From Neorhizobium huautlense (GTDB taxonomy: Bacteria; Pseudomonadota; Alphaproteobacteria; Rhizobiales; Rhizobiaceae), in contig NZ_PVBM01000014.1 in the NCBI RefSeq assembly GCF_002968575.1, positions 81,425 to 145,424 of the forward strand: 64,000 nt of DNA. The letters run 5' to 3'. Under the pieces are notes generated by a model. The model was not told where the DNA came from. It saw only the letters and a program-made list of their open reading frames with translations, and made no database searches. The translations under genes were made by a program, and so were the position numbers. Position 1 is the stretch's first letter. Each line of letters opens with the position of its first letter. Of this stretch, positions 17,299-25,655 are shown one piece after another.

Positions 17299-18501
17299 AT
17301 GTCGCAGTACCTATTGAATTCCGTAGTTATCTTATTGTCCGTAGTCCTTCTGATTCCCACTGCGGTGCTTGCGGTCGAGTGTTTCGCCAGCAGCCTCCGG
17401 GTGCAACGGAAATTGCGGCAACGGGGAACAGTGAGGCCGACGGTTGGGATTATTGTGCCCGCTCATAACGAAGAACTGCAAATCCTGGACGCAGTACAGA
17501 ATATCAAAAGACAGATGCACAAAGGGGATCGGCTGGTAGTGGTGGCTGACAATTGCAGCGACCTGACTGCGTCCCTCGCCCGCGATGCCGAAGTTGAGGT
17601 GATCGAACGTTTCGATGCGGACCATCGCGGCAAGGGTTATGCGCTTGCTGCTGCAATCCGGTATCTGGCCGAAGCGCCGCCCGAGGTTGCCGTCGTGATC
17701 GATGCAGACTGCTGGCTGGAGCCGGGAGCACTGGATGAACTGGCCTACATGACCGCCGCGACAAACCGGCCTTCGCAGTCCCGCTATCTGATGATCGCAC
17801 CGCACAATGCAGGCATAAATCTTGCCGTCTCCGAATTCGCTTTTCTTCTCAAGAACCGCATCAGGCTTCTTGGACTCTCAAAGCTCGGCCTTCCGGCGCA
17901 GCTGACCGGATCCGGCATGGCGTTTCCCTGGACCATATTGCAGAACGCGCAACTTGCGAACGGCAACCTGGTGGAGGACATGAAACTCGGCTTGGACTTG
18001 GCCTGCACGGGCCATGCGGCCCTCTTCTGCGATGCGGCTGTCGTCAAGAGCACGTTTCCCTATTCCAGGGACGGCCTGCGCGCCCAGGCATCGCGTTGGG
18101 ATACCGGGCGCTTCGCCCTCACCCGGTCGCTGCTTTCGGCATTGACCTGCGCCAGCACTTTCAGAAAGAAAGATTATCTGGCGTTGGTAGTGGATGCCCT
18201 CGTACCTCCCCTGACTTTGCAGGCGGCGCTTCTTTTCCTGGCGCTCGTCGCAAGCGCCGGCCTGGCAACATCAGGCATGCTCAACTTTCCACTTTTGATC
18301 TGCATAGCAAATGTCCTGATCTTCGGCATGACGCTGATCGTGATCTGGTGGCTTCACGGAAGAACGGTGCTTCCGTTACGCACCATGATCCAGATCCCCG
18401 GCTATGTAGCAGACAAACTGAGGCTCTATCCCCGTCACATCTTTGCACCGGTGAGCACCCAATGGGTTAGAACTGACCGAAACCGGCCGACGGGCATGTG
18501 A
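17299..18501 (+). CDS. membrane-anchored glycosyltransferase family 2
   Basis: About 400 residues from the ATG at 17299 (MSQYLLN); a frame from 17257 adds 14 residues without a better ribosome site. An N-terminal membrane helix (residues 3-25) precedes a GT-A domain with VGIIVPAHNEE, VVADNCSD, and the metal-binding region VVIDADCWLEP. A QASRWDTGR segment occupies the usual Q-x-x-RW position of processive enzymes, and two further hydrophobic helices lie near the C-terminus. It resembles membrane GT2 enzymes that act at the cytoplasmic face of the inner membrane on lipid-linked or polymerising glycans. It is convergent with the GMC oxidoreductase. Donor and acceptor cannot be read from sequence. 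Confidence 0.87.
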   Translation: MSQYLLNSVVILLSVVLLIPTAVLAVECFASSLRVQRKLRQRGTVRPTVGIIVPAHNEELQILDAVQNIKRQMHKGDRLVVVADNCSDLTASLARDAEVEVIERFDADHRGKGYALAAAIRYLAEAPPEVAVVIDADCWLEPGALDELAYMTAATNRPSQSRYLMIAPHNAGINLAVSEFAFLLKNRIRLLGLSKLGLPAQLTGSGMAFPWTILQNAQLANGNLVEDMKLGLDLACTGHAALFCDAAVVKSTFPYSRDGLRAQASRWDTGRFALTRSLLSALTCASTFRKKDYLALVVDALVPPLTLQAALLFLALVASAGLATSGMLNFPLLICIANVLIFGMTLIVIWWLHGRTVLPLRTMIQIPGYVADKLRLYPRHIFAPVSTQWVRTDRNRPTGM

Positions 18502-18530
18502 CGAGATCCCGCACGGATACCGAAGCCATT

Positions 18531-20117
18531 TCAGCAAGGTGTAGGAGAAATCTCGTCGTCTCCCGACTTCGCATCCACCTTCAAAAGTTCATCGGCAATA
18601 TGCGCGCCGACTCGTAACGCGTTTGCCGCTACCGTCAAGCTCGGATTGGCTCCCCCGCTCGTCGGGAAGAAAGAGGCGTCGACCACATAGAGATTTGGGA
18701 GGTCGTGGGTTCGATTGTTGGCGTCGACGACCCCACTCGAGGGTTCGGCACCAAAACGGCAGGTCCCACAGGCATGGCCATAGTTCAGATTGACCTCCGG
18801 GCCCAGGATCATCATCCGGTGCCGCTTGAATGCCCGGCGATAGTGACGGCGGAATGCCTGAATCCGCTGGCGCAGCTCCTCGTGAATTGTGTACTCGAAA
18901 AAGATGCCGTTCGGCTCCCGAGGATCGGGTTTCACGCGGTTTTCCGGATAGGGGAGATCCTCCATTATCGACGCGAATATCGTCGCCTTGCCGGATATCA
19001 ATGCTCCGATCATTGCGGGAATGCGAAGGAAAGGCTTGAGTGGCTTGAACCAGATCCAACCGTTGCGATCGATCGCGGATTTCAGAAAATGGAGAACATT
19101 ATTCGCAGTGGCTGTCAGACCCGTTGACTGGATGACACCAAATTTCGTTCCATCATGTTCATAGAAATCACGAAGGGCGATAGATTTCCCCGGCGCCGAG
19201 ACGCGGGTCAGGCCACGTGGCCAGACCGCAAAGAAATCCGAAACATGGAACATCAGACAGCGTCCCACCATATCGGATGTGTTGGCCACGCCGTTTGGCC
19301 AAAATTCACTGGTGGAATTGAGAAGAAGCAAGGGCGTCGATAGTGCTCCGGCTGCCAAAACATAGAATTTGGCCGCGATCGTGACAGCTTCACCGTCTTT
19401 CCGACAGGACAGGGCTGTGACCGAATCCCCGTTGGCTTCGACCTTTTCAACGCTGCACTGGTCCAGGATGGTAACATTGCCTGTCGCGACAGCTGGTTCA
19501 ATGAATGCACGCCGCGCATCGAACTTGCAGGATTTGTGACAAATAGAACCGCCGCAATTGCCGCAGTCTTCAATATACCGACATGCGGTATGGACTCGAT
19601 AGGGATGCATGCCATTCGACTGGGTCGAATCGAAGAAGTGCTGATCGCATCTGGTCATCACCGGAGGTTCGACGAGATGCGATCTCGGTTGCAGCGGATC
19701 CTGAGTGCCTCGGACCTGCAAAAGATGCTCCGCCATTTGGTAATAGGGTTCGAGAGTTCTGTAGTCCGTGGGCCAGATGGGCCGGCCAAGATCCTCGCCG
19801 GACTTGAAATCGGTGGGCGAAAAACGTTCCAGCGCTGCAGAATAGAGAAGCGTCGAACCGCCGAGACCGCATCCAAGGGCGGGAAAAAAGCGGACCGAAC
19901 GGGCATTGACCGAACCCGTTATCTGGTGTGGCCATCGTCCGTTCCGCAGGCGTCTCGCCTCATCGAACGTATCCGGATCGTCGTCATCGTCTTGCGAAAA
20001 CTCCGCAAGACCTTTCTCGATGAGCAGCACCCGATGTCCTGCTGTGGCCAATGCATAACCAACTGCCGCGCCACCCATCCCTGCGCCGACAATGGCAACG
20101 TCCCATTCCAACTCCAT
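18531..20117 (-). CDS. GMC-family FAD-dependent oxidoreductase
   Basis: 528 residues from the ATG at 20115-20117 (MELEWDVAIVG); the open frame continues to 20243, but those 42 residues precede the flavin fold and are probably untranslated. The N-terminus has the Rossmann motif VAIVGAGMGGAAVGY. The middle has a Cys-rich stretch (CRYIEDCGNCGGSICHKSC). The C-terminus shows GMC_oxred_C features: HACGTCRFG, LYVVDASFFPTSGGANPSLT. Members oxidise alcohols, sugars or sterols with FAD. In this locus oxidation of a sugar, sugar-lipid or acyl substituent is plausible. It is divergent from the initiating transferase. The cysteine cluster may bind metal, but this is not established. Confidence 0.88.
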   Translation of the reverse strand: MELEWDVAIVGAGMGGAAVGYALATAGHRVLLIEKGLAEFSQDDDDDPDTFDEARRLRNGRWPHQITGSVNARSVRFFPALGCGLGGSTLLYSAALERFSPTDFKSGEDLGRPIWPTDYRTLEPYYQMAEHLLQVRGTQDPLQPRSHLVEPPVMTRCDQHFFDSTQSNGMHPYRVHTACRYIEDCGNCGGSICHKSCKFDARRAFIEPAVATGNVTILDQCSVEKVEANGDSVTALSCRKDGEAVTIAAKFYVLAAGALSTPLLLLNSTSEFWPNGVANTSDMVGRCLMFHVSDFFAVWPRGLTRVSAPGKSIALRDFYEHDGTKFGVIQSTGLTATANNVLHFLKSAIDRNGWIWFKPLKPFLRIPAMIGALISGKATIFASIMEDLPYPENRVKPDPREPNGIFFEYTIHEELRQRIQAFRRHYRRAFKRHRMMILGPEVNLNYGHACGTCRFGAEPSSGVVDANNRTHDLPNLYVVDASFFPTSGGANPSLTVAANALRVGAHIADELLKVDAKSGDDEISPTPC

Positions 20118-20437
20118 TACGCCCCCAACACAATCAGAGCTAAGCCGAGGCCTATCAACCGCCTGATCCCCATCGGCGGCAAAGGCCAGCGCTGCTATCG
20201 AATAACCCGAGGTAGACTGAGTATACTTACAGATATTCCACAATATAAAATGAAACTCGTGTAAACGTTGAAATTCGTTCGCATGGTTGCGCGAGCGAAT
20301 GATCGCTCACTTCAATATAACTATATACAGTTTCCTTCATACAAAAAGTAGATAATAGGGACATCATGCTTAGGAGGTATCCTGCCCCCGTTGCCGAGCT
20401 TCTTCCCTCAGCTATACTTTCTGGCTGGGGGCTCAAG
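20118..20437. promoter_or_regulatory. divergent promoter region of GMC oxidoreductase and initiating transferase
   Basis: Roughly 320 bases lie between the preferred start codons. The stretch 20220-20360 is AT-rich and contains an inverted repeat GAGCGA-ATGA-TCGCTC at 20293-20308. An AGGAGG at 20372-20377 is not followed by an in-frame start at normal distance. Promoters for both genes must lie here. Confidence 0.45.
20293..20308. promoter_or_regulatory. 16-base inverted repeat, candidate operator
   Basis: Perfect 6-base arms (GAGCGA / TCGCTC) with a 4-base spacer lie upstream of the initiating transferase, at the GC-to-AT transition of the shared promoter. It is not the same sequence as the repeats at 810 or 17061. 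Confidence 0.3.
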
Positions 20438-21880
20438 ATGATGTTCACGCAAACCGAACCAACTGTAGGCAGGTACGAGACGCCGCTTGAGCAGCCGCGT
20501 CAACGGAGTGGCCTCGAATATCGCAGCATTGCCTACGTCGCCGCAGTTGCGGATTTCATTTATCTCCTCGGTGCATGGGCCATTGGTTTCACGGGTTATC
20601 AATATGTAGCTTTCGGTTCAGCACCCGACCCGTCGCTTTTCATCGGGCTCGGGCTCGTCATGTCGACTATCTTCCTGCTTGCAATGCACAGCGCCCAAGC
20701 CTACAGCCCCGAAAGCATACAACTCCTCAGGCCGCAGATCCGGCTGATCTGCATCCTGGTTCCGAGCATATTTGCCTTCCTGCTGACGGTGATCTTCTTC
20801 CTGAAGATTGGTGAAAACTACTCGCGCGGAGCAATGCTCATTACAGCGGTGATCGTACTTGCCGGTCTGATCTCGATGCGCTGCTTCTGGCACTGGTATC
20901 TGCCATCGGCTGCCGCTGCAGCCTACTTTAGAATGAGGCGCGTCCTCCTGGTCTGCCACGAGGATTTCCCGGTCGAGCATTGGCAGTATGAAGCCATGGC
21001 GAGCGGCATGACCCTCGTTCAGATCCTGCATCTGTCCGGCGACAGCCTGCTCTCCCCAAGCGCCTTGGAACGGTTGTGGCAAAGCGAAGCTGAGCATCTT
21101 GACGAGGTTTTTATCGTCTGGCGTGACCCGAATGTCGCCAACCTGGAGCTTTATCTCAGCGAACTCCGGCGCTCTGTATTGCCCGTCAACGTCATCTTCG
21201 ACGGTGTGGTTGGCCGGCTGACCAATGCTCCCGCCCGCAAGATCGGCAGCATGACTGCCTTCCAGACGCAACGCCCGCCGCTCAGCCTCTACGAACGTGG
21301 CACGAAGAGAGCCTTCGATATCGCCTTCTCTCTCTTCGCCATCGTTTCACTGCTTCCGCTTCTGATGGTGGTGGCGATCGCCATTAAGTTGGATTCCAAG
21401 GGGCCCATCCTCTTCAGACAGGTTCGCAAAGGATATGGCGGCCGGTCTTTCCGCATTCTCAAGTTCCGCAGTATGACAGTGATGGAAGACACCGACGACA
21501 TTCGCCAGGCTACCAGAAATGATCCACGGGTAACCCGAATTGGTGCAGTCATCCGCACATTGAGCATTGATGAACTGCCGCAATTTTGGAACGTCCTCCG
21601 AGGTGAAATGTCGATCGTCGGCCCGCGTCCGCATGCGCTGGCCCATGACGCCCTATACGACTCGCTGATCGCCAAATACGCCTATCGGCGGCATGTCAAA
21701 CCGGGATTGACGGGATGGGCTCAGATCAACAACTGCCGGGGTGAGACCCCTAATATCGAAAAGATGGAAGAGCGTATCTTCCATGATCTCTGGTATATCA
21801 ACAACTGGTCATTTTGGCTGGACATGAAGATTGTCGTCCGGACGTCGATCCAGATCTGGGACACGGGAAAAGCGTACTGA
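20438..21880 (+). CDS. initiating sugar-phosphate transferase (polyprenyl glycosylphosphotransferase)
   Basis: About 480 residues from the ATG at 20438, preceded by GGGG at 7-base spacing; a start at 20366 would add 24 residues. Four to five N-terminal membrane helices and a soluble middle part are followed, from about residue 285, by the bacterial sugar transferase domain: KRAFDIAFSLFAIV, GPILFRQVRKGYGG, KFRSM, DELPQFWNVLRGEMSIVGPR and KPGLTGWAQINN. Enzymes of this WcaJ/ExoY/GumD type transfer hexose-1-phosphate to undecaprenyl phosphate, the first committed step of repeat-unit assembly. Glucose or galactose is likely. The gene is convergent with the decarboxylase (6 bases apart). Confidence 0.92.
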   Translation: MMFTQTEPTVGRYETPLEQPRQRSGLEYRSIAYVAAVADFIYLLGAWAIGFTGYQYVAFGSAPDPSLFIGLGLVMSTIFLLAMHSAQAYSPESIQLLRPQIRLICILVPSIFAFLLTVIFFLKIGENYSRGAMLITAVIVLAGLISMRCFWHWYLPSAAAAAYFRMRRVLLVCHEDFPVEHWQYEAMASGMTLVQILHLSGDSLLSPSALERLWQSEAEHLDEVFIVWRDPNVANLELYLSELRRSVLPVNVIFDGVVGRLTNAPARKIGSMTAFQTQRPPLSLYERGTKRAFDIAFSLFAIVSLLPLLMVVAIAIKLDSKGPILFRQVRKGYGGRSFRILKFRSMTVMEDTDDIRQATRNDPRVTRIGAVIRTLSIDELPQFWNVLRGEMSIVGPRPHALAHDALYDSLIAKYAYRRHVKPGLTGWAQINNCRGETPNIEKMEERIFHDLWYINNWSFWLDMKIVVRTSIQIWDTGKAY

Positions 21881-21886
21881 CGGAGG

Positions 21887-23143
21887 TTAGATCGGCGGTG
21901 AGCCGGCAGCCAACGGCAAGGCGGGAATATAGGTTATGTCCCGCAGACCGCCGGCCTCCACCATAACCTCGCACGGCGGTGCGTGGCTGATGAAATGGAT
22001 GGGACTGGCCGTCAGTCCGTAGGCACCGCTGTTGTGTACGGCAACCAGATCGCCCTCCTCTATCCGAGGCAGCACGACACCGATCGCCAGCCGGTCGATA
22101 GAGGTGCAGAGAGGCCCGACGAGATTGATTTTTTCCGGCTCGCCATAACCTCCCACCTTATGCATCGCGTAGTTGCGGTGCATGACCATTCCGAAATGGC
22201 CGGAGGCAGGCAGATGATTGTTCATCCCACCGTCACAGATGCCGATCCTCACACCACGGGACTCCTTGATGGCGATAACACGCGTCAGGAAATACCCGGC
22301 TTCGCCGATCAGATAGCGTCCGAGTTCGAGCACCAGACGCGTATCTGCAAACCGTGGCCGCGAGGTGAATGCGTCGAGATCGGTTGAAATGCCGGCAACG
22401 ACGGCGTCGAGATCAAGCGGCAGATCCCCGTCGTGATATGGAATACCAAGTCCTGATCCGAAAATCAGCTTTTCCGGGGGCGGCAGGCCAGTCTTGTAAG
22501 CCTCGCCGAATATCTTGAGAAAGTTGCGGTAATTTTCGCAGACCGCTTCCGCCTTCAGGCATTGCGTGCCCGAATAGATATGAAGGCCGACGATCTGCAG
22601 ATTGGCCAACTTTGCGATCTTTGGAATCTGTTCCGCCGCGACTTCCCAATCTATCCCGAAAGCCGAAGGCCGGCCGGCCATCTGATCGCCAAACCCCTTG
22701 GGAACGGACGGCGGCGCAATGCGGATGAGAACACGCTGGACACGGCGGAGCTTCCGCGCCGCCTCGTCCGCCAAAACGGCTTCACGGAACGATTCCAGAA
22801 TCAGCTCACCCACGCCGCCTTCGATTGCTTCCCTGATCTCAAAGCCGCGCTTCCCGGGACCGGTGAAACTGATCCTCTCCGGGAGCCACCCTGCGGCAAG
22901 CGCCGTTCTGAACTCGCCGATCGAGGAGACATCGAGGAACTCCACGTGATGCCGCATGAAATCGAGCACAGCCGGATTGGGATTGCTTTTGGCGGCGAAA
23001 CTCAACGCGAAACGGTCGCCGAACGCAGCCCGCAGCATGGCTGCCCGTTGTTCGATAGCCGACGCGACATAGACATAGGAAGGCGTGCCGAACGTCTCGG
23101 CCGCATTTTGTAGCCAGAAATCCAGCGACGAAGAGTAATCCAT
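21887..23143 (-). CDS. PLP-dependent decarboxylase (Orn/DAP/Arg group 2, exosortase-A-associated type)
   Basis: About 418 residues from the ATG at 23143, which overlaps the ACP stop by one base (TGATG); a TTG at 23146 is an alternative. Fold type III features are visible: FAAKSNPNP with the PLP lysine near residue 50, HIYSGTQ near 193, GSGLGIPY, ELGRYLIGEAGYF, CDGGMNNHL and a C-terminal AVHNSGAYG. The overall pattern resembles diaminopimelate decarboxylase and the decarboxylases found next to an AMP-ligase and ACP in polysaccharide loci. It might act on an amino acid or amino-acyl group bound to the ACP. Substrate is not deducible. It is the last gene of the 28,081-21,887 operon. Confidence 0.88.
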   Translation of the reverse strand: MDYSSSLDFWLQNAAETFGTPSYVYVASAIEQRAAMLRAAFGDRFALSFAAKSNPNPAVLDFMRHHVEFLDVSSIGEFRTALAAGWLPERISFTGPGKRGFEIREAIEGGVGELILESFREAVLADEAARKLRRVQRVLIRIAPPSVPKGFGDQMAGRPSAFGIDWEVAAEQIPKIAKLANLQIVGLHIYSGTQCLKAEAVCENYRNFLKIFGEAYKTGLPPPEKLIFGSGLGIPYHDGDLPLDLDAVVAGISTDLDAFTSRPRFADTRLVLELGRYLIGEAGYFLTRVIAIKESRGVRIGICDGGMNNHLPASGHFGMVMHRNYAMHKVGGYGEPEKINLVGPLCTSIDRLAIGVVLPRIEEGDLVAVHNSGAYGLTASPIHFISHAPPCEVMVEAGGLRDITYIPALPLAAGSPPI

Positions 23144-23376
23144 CAAGCGCTGGCTTCGGCAAAGCGCAGAATGCGGTCGGGCGTATCGAAGTTCTCGAGC
23201 GTCACGTCTTCGGCACGGATCGAAATTCCGGTCGATTGCTCGATGAAGGCCAGAAGGTTCACCATCGAGACCGAGTCGAGCAGGCCGGAGGAAAACAACT
23301 CGCTTTCTCGGTCGGCATCATTGATGCTCAGAGAGTCCCGCAGATATCCGATCAACGCCCCATAAGTAAGGCTCAT
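23143..23376 (-). CDS. stand-alone acyl/peptidyl carrier protein
   Basis: 77 residues. The helix II motif LLDSVSMVNLL carries the serine that would be modified with phosphopantetheine. The size and acidic helices (LFSSGLLDSVS, EDVTLENFDTPDRIL) match ACP/PCP domains. Its start overlaps the AMP-ligase stop (ATGA) and its stop overlaps the decarboxylase start, so the three are translationally coupled. The likely route is that the ligase loads an amino or fatty acid onto this carrier, the decarboxylase modifies it, and a transferase moves it to a sugar. It is not a primary-metabolism AcpP, because the surrounding residues differ from DSLDT. Confidence 0.88.
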   Translation of the reverse strand: MSLTYGALIGYLRDSLSINDADRESELFSSGLLDSVSMVNLLAFIEQSTGISIRAEDVTLENFDTPDRILRFAEASA

Positions 23377-25010
23377 CGCACATTCTCCTCAGTCTGATTC
23401 CTGTTGATCCTGGCTTTGGAAGTACCGGTGGCCGGAACGCCGCCGCCACAACTCATCCATTCGCGACAAAGACGCACAACTTCGGGCCGGGCAATTTTTC
23501 CGCTGGATGTCCGCGGCATGCTCTCCGGCCAGATGTGGAAGCGGCGCGGAACCATGTAGGACGGCATAGCCCGCCGACAGTAGAGAAGCAGCGCTTCCTC
23601 ATCAAAATTGCCGACCGGAAGGATAGCCACATGCACGGCCTGGCCGAGATCTTCATGCTCCACGCCAAAGGCGACCGCCTCCGCGATTACACCGCTGCGG
23701 CAGACAAGATCCTCGATCTCATCGGGGCTGACGCGAAAGCCGTTCGTCTTGATCATCGCATCATTACGGCCGATAAACCAGAGATCGCCGTCGGCATCAA
23801 CCCTGACGATGTCGCCGCTGTAGACGACGGGTTCGTCTCCGATCAGGTGCCAGAGCTCCGGACACGGCCTAATTTTCTGCTCCGTCACCTCCGGTTTGCC
23901 CCAATAACCAAGGCTCACGAGTGGACCCCGGTGGACGAGTTCGCCCTGCTCGCCGGGATGGGCAATACCTTCGCCATGTTTGATGACATAGACTTCGGCA
24001 CCAGGGATAGCTTGGCCGATGGCACCCATCTTGCGTTGAAATTTTTCCGGAGACAGATAGGTGGACCGGAAAGCCTCGGTCAGCCCATACATCAGATAGA
24101 CATCCACATCGGGAAATAGCCGCGGGATTTGCTGCAGGATGTTGAGCGAAATTTTCCCGCCGGAATTCGTAATCCGGCGCAATGCGGGGAATTCTGTCGG
24201 CGTTTCCGCCAGCAAACGCACGATCTGGCTCCACAGCGGCGGCACTGCGGCCACCCCTGTTACGCGATGCTTCTGCATCGTCAGGACGATCTCCGCTGCC
24301 ATCGGCACAGCCTGATGCACCACCGTACCGCCCATGAGCATCATCGTCGTAAGCTGGTTCAGGCCATAATCGAAACTGTAGGGCAGAACGCTGAGCAAGC
24401 GGTCGTCTTCTCTCAACTGCAGATAGCGTGCCACGGATCGAGCGCCTGAAACGATGTTCCGGTGGGTCAGCATTACGCCCTTGGGCATGCCGGTGGAACC
24501 CGATGTGTAGATGATCATCGCAAGCTCCGTGTCGAGACGCGGGACTTCATCACCCGAGAGGTCTTCCGAAAGGTGATCCCACATATCGAACCCAGTTTCT
24601 GCCGACGGCTTACCTCTGACCAGGATGCTCTCTACCGTTTTCGCAAGTTCACGTGGCGCCAGCGCCTCCGCCACCCTTGCCTCGACGATCATCACGCGCG
24701 CACCGCAGTCCGCGGCCACATAGTCGAGCTGCTCGACAGTCCACTGGGTATTGACATTGACGATGACAGCTCCGACCTTCGCGATCGCGAACATGGCGGT
24801 AACTTCGGCGATACTCTTGCGAAGATGCACGATCACTCGGTCGCCCGGCCGGATGTTCCGACTTTGCAGATAACCCGCCAGCCGATCCACATCGGCCGCA
24901 ATTGCGGCATAGCTCGCAGCCCGGTGCCCGTCGACGATAGCCGGCTTGCCCGGTCGCACATCCAGGTTGTCTGCCAGGAGCTGATAGAAGTTGGTGGTCA
25001 GTGCATTCAT
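23373..25010 (-). CDS. AMP-dependent acyl/aminoacyl ligase
   Basis: About 545 residues. ATG at 25010 is preferred because GGAGGA lies 7 bases upstream; the ATG at 25016 is too close to it. ANL superfamily motifs appear in order: MIIYTSGSTGMPKGVMLTH near 167, MYGLTEAFRSTYLSP, YSGDIVRVDADGDLWFIGR, IKTNGFRVSPDEIEDLV, and RTSSGKIARP with the catalytic lysine. It activates a carboxylate as the adenylate and thioesterifies it, presumably onto the adjacent ACP rather than CoA. It strongly resembles acyl-CoA ligases annotated as exosortase-A-system-associated. No exosortase is present in the window. Substrate is unknown. Confidence 0.9.
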   Translation of the reverse strand: MNALTTNFYQLLADNLDVRPGKPAIVDGHRAASYAAIAADVDRLAGYLQSRNIRPGDRVIVHLRKSIAEVTAMFAIAKVGAVIVNVNTQWTVEQLDYVAADCGARVMIVEARVAEALAPRELAKTVESILVRGKPSAETGFDMWDHLSEDLSGDEVPRLDTELAMIIYTSGSTGMPKGVMLTHRNIVSGARSVARYLQLREDDRLLSVLPYSFDYGLNQLTTMMLMGGTVVHQAVPMAAEIVLTMQKHRVTGVAAVPPLWSQIVRLLAETPTEFPALRRITNSGGKISLNILQQIPRLFPDVDVYLMYGLTEAFRSTYLSPEKFQRKMGAIGQAIPGAEVYVIKHGEGIAHPGEQGELVHRGPLVSLGYWGKPEVTEQKIRPCPELWHLIGDEPVVYSGDIVRVDADGDLWFIGRNDAMIKTNGFRVSPDEIEDLVCRSGVIAEAVAFGVEHEDLGQAVHVAILPVGNFDEEALLLYCRRAMPSYMVPRRFHIWPESMPRTSSGKIARPEVVRLCREWMSCGGGVPATGTSKARINRNQTEENVR

Positions 25011-25037
25011 GGCCATTCCTCCGACAGGGCCGCTTCA

Positions 25038-25655
25038 TCAGGTATCAGCATCGCCCCGTACGAACGGGCCGAGGCGAGGGTAGATCTTGGCGGGCGAGCC
25101 AATGACGATCGAGTCCGAAGGTACATCCGTGGTCACAGCGGTATTGGCCCCGATCCGCACACGGTCGCCGATGCGGATATTGCCGAGAACGGTAGAATTC
25201 ACGCCGATGAACACGTCATCGCCGATCTTCGGCACGCCGGCGATCATGTTGGTACCGATCGTCACATTATGCATGATGCCGCAGCGTTTCCCGATGACGA
25301 CGTCCGGGTGAATGGAAATCGAGCCTTCGGCATGAATGATGTGGAACCCATCTCCGAGGGTTACCTGGGCCGGAAGCCACACGCGAGTTACAGTCGAAAC
25401 GACCATACTGATCGCGCCGTAGATCTTCTGAGCCGACCGCCGGGCCAGCCGATTGTTGCGAGCATTCGCCCATCGGCCAAACCGATAGACCAGCAACGTA
25501 ACGAAACCGGCATTCAGAATTCTGCCTCCATGCCGGTGGAAGTCCTTTCGCACCTGCTCCCGCAGAGATCCGGGCGCCGGTCGCATGGGTATGGAATCGT
25601 CGGAAACACCGGCCGCATTGGATTGGGGATGCAAAAAACGGAGCCGTGAAATCAT
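25038..25655 (-). CDS. serine acetyltransferase-like hexapeptide acyltransferase
   Basis: 205 residues from the ATG at 25653-25655, whose ATGA overlaps the stop of the GT61 gene; a longer open frame to 25895 is antisense-like noise. It has left-handed beta-helix hexapeptide repeats (VTLGDGFHIIHAEG, VVIGKRCGIMHNVTIG, PKIGDDVFIGVNST, IRIGDRVRIGANTAV, SIVIGSPAKIYPRLGP), as in CysE and polysaccharide O-acetyltransferases. The catalytic His candidates lie in the HAEG and MHN stretches. In this operon it more likely acylates a sugar, or the product carried by the ACP, than makes cysteine; this is contextual. Confidence 0.85.
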   Translation of the reverse strand: MISRLRFLHPQSNAAGVSDDSIPMRPAPGSLREQVRKDFHRHGGRILNAGFVTLLVYRFGRWANARNNRLARRSAQKIYGAISMVVSTVTRVWLPAQVTLGDGFHIIHAEGSISIHPDVVIGKRCGIMHNVTIGTNMIAGVPKIGDDVFIGVNSTVLGNIRIGDRVRIGANTAVTTDVPSDSIVIGSPAKIYPRLGPFVRGDADT

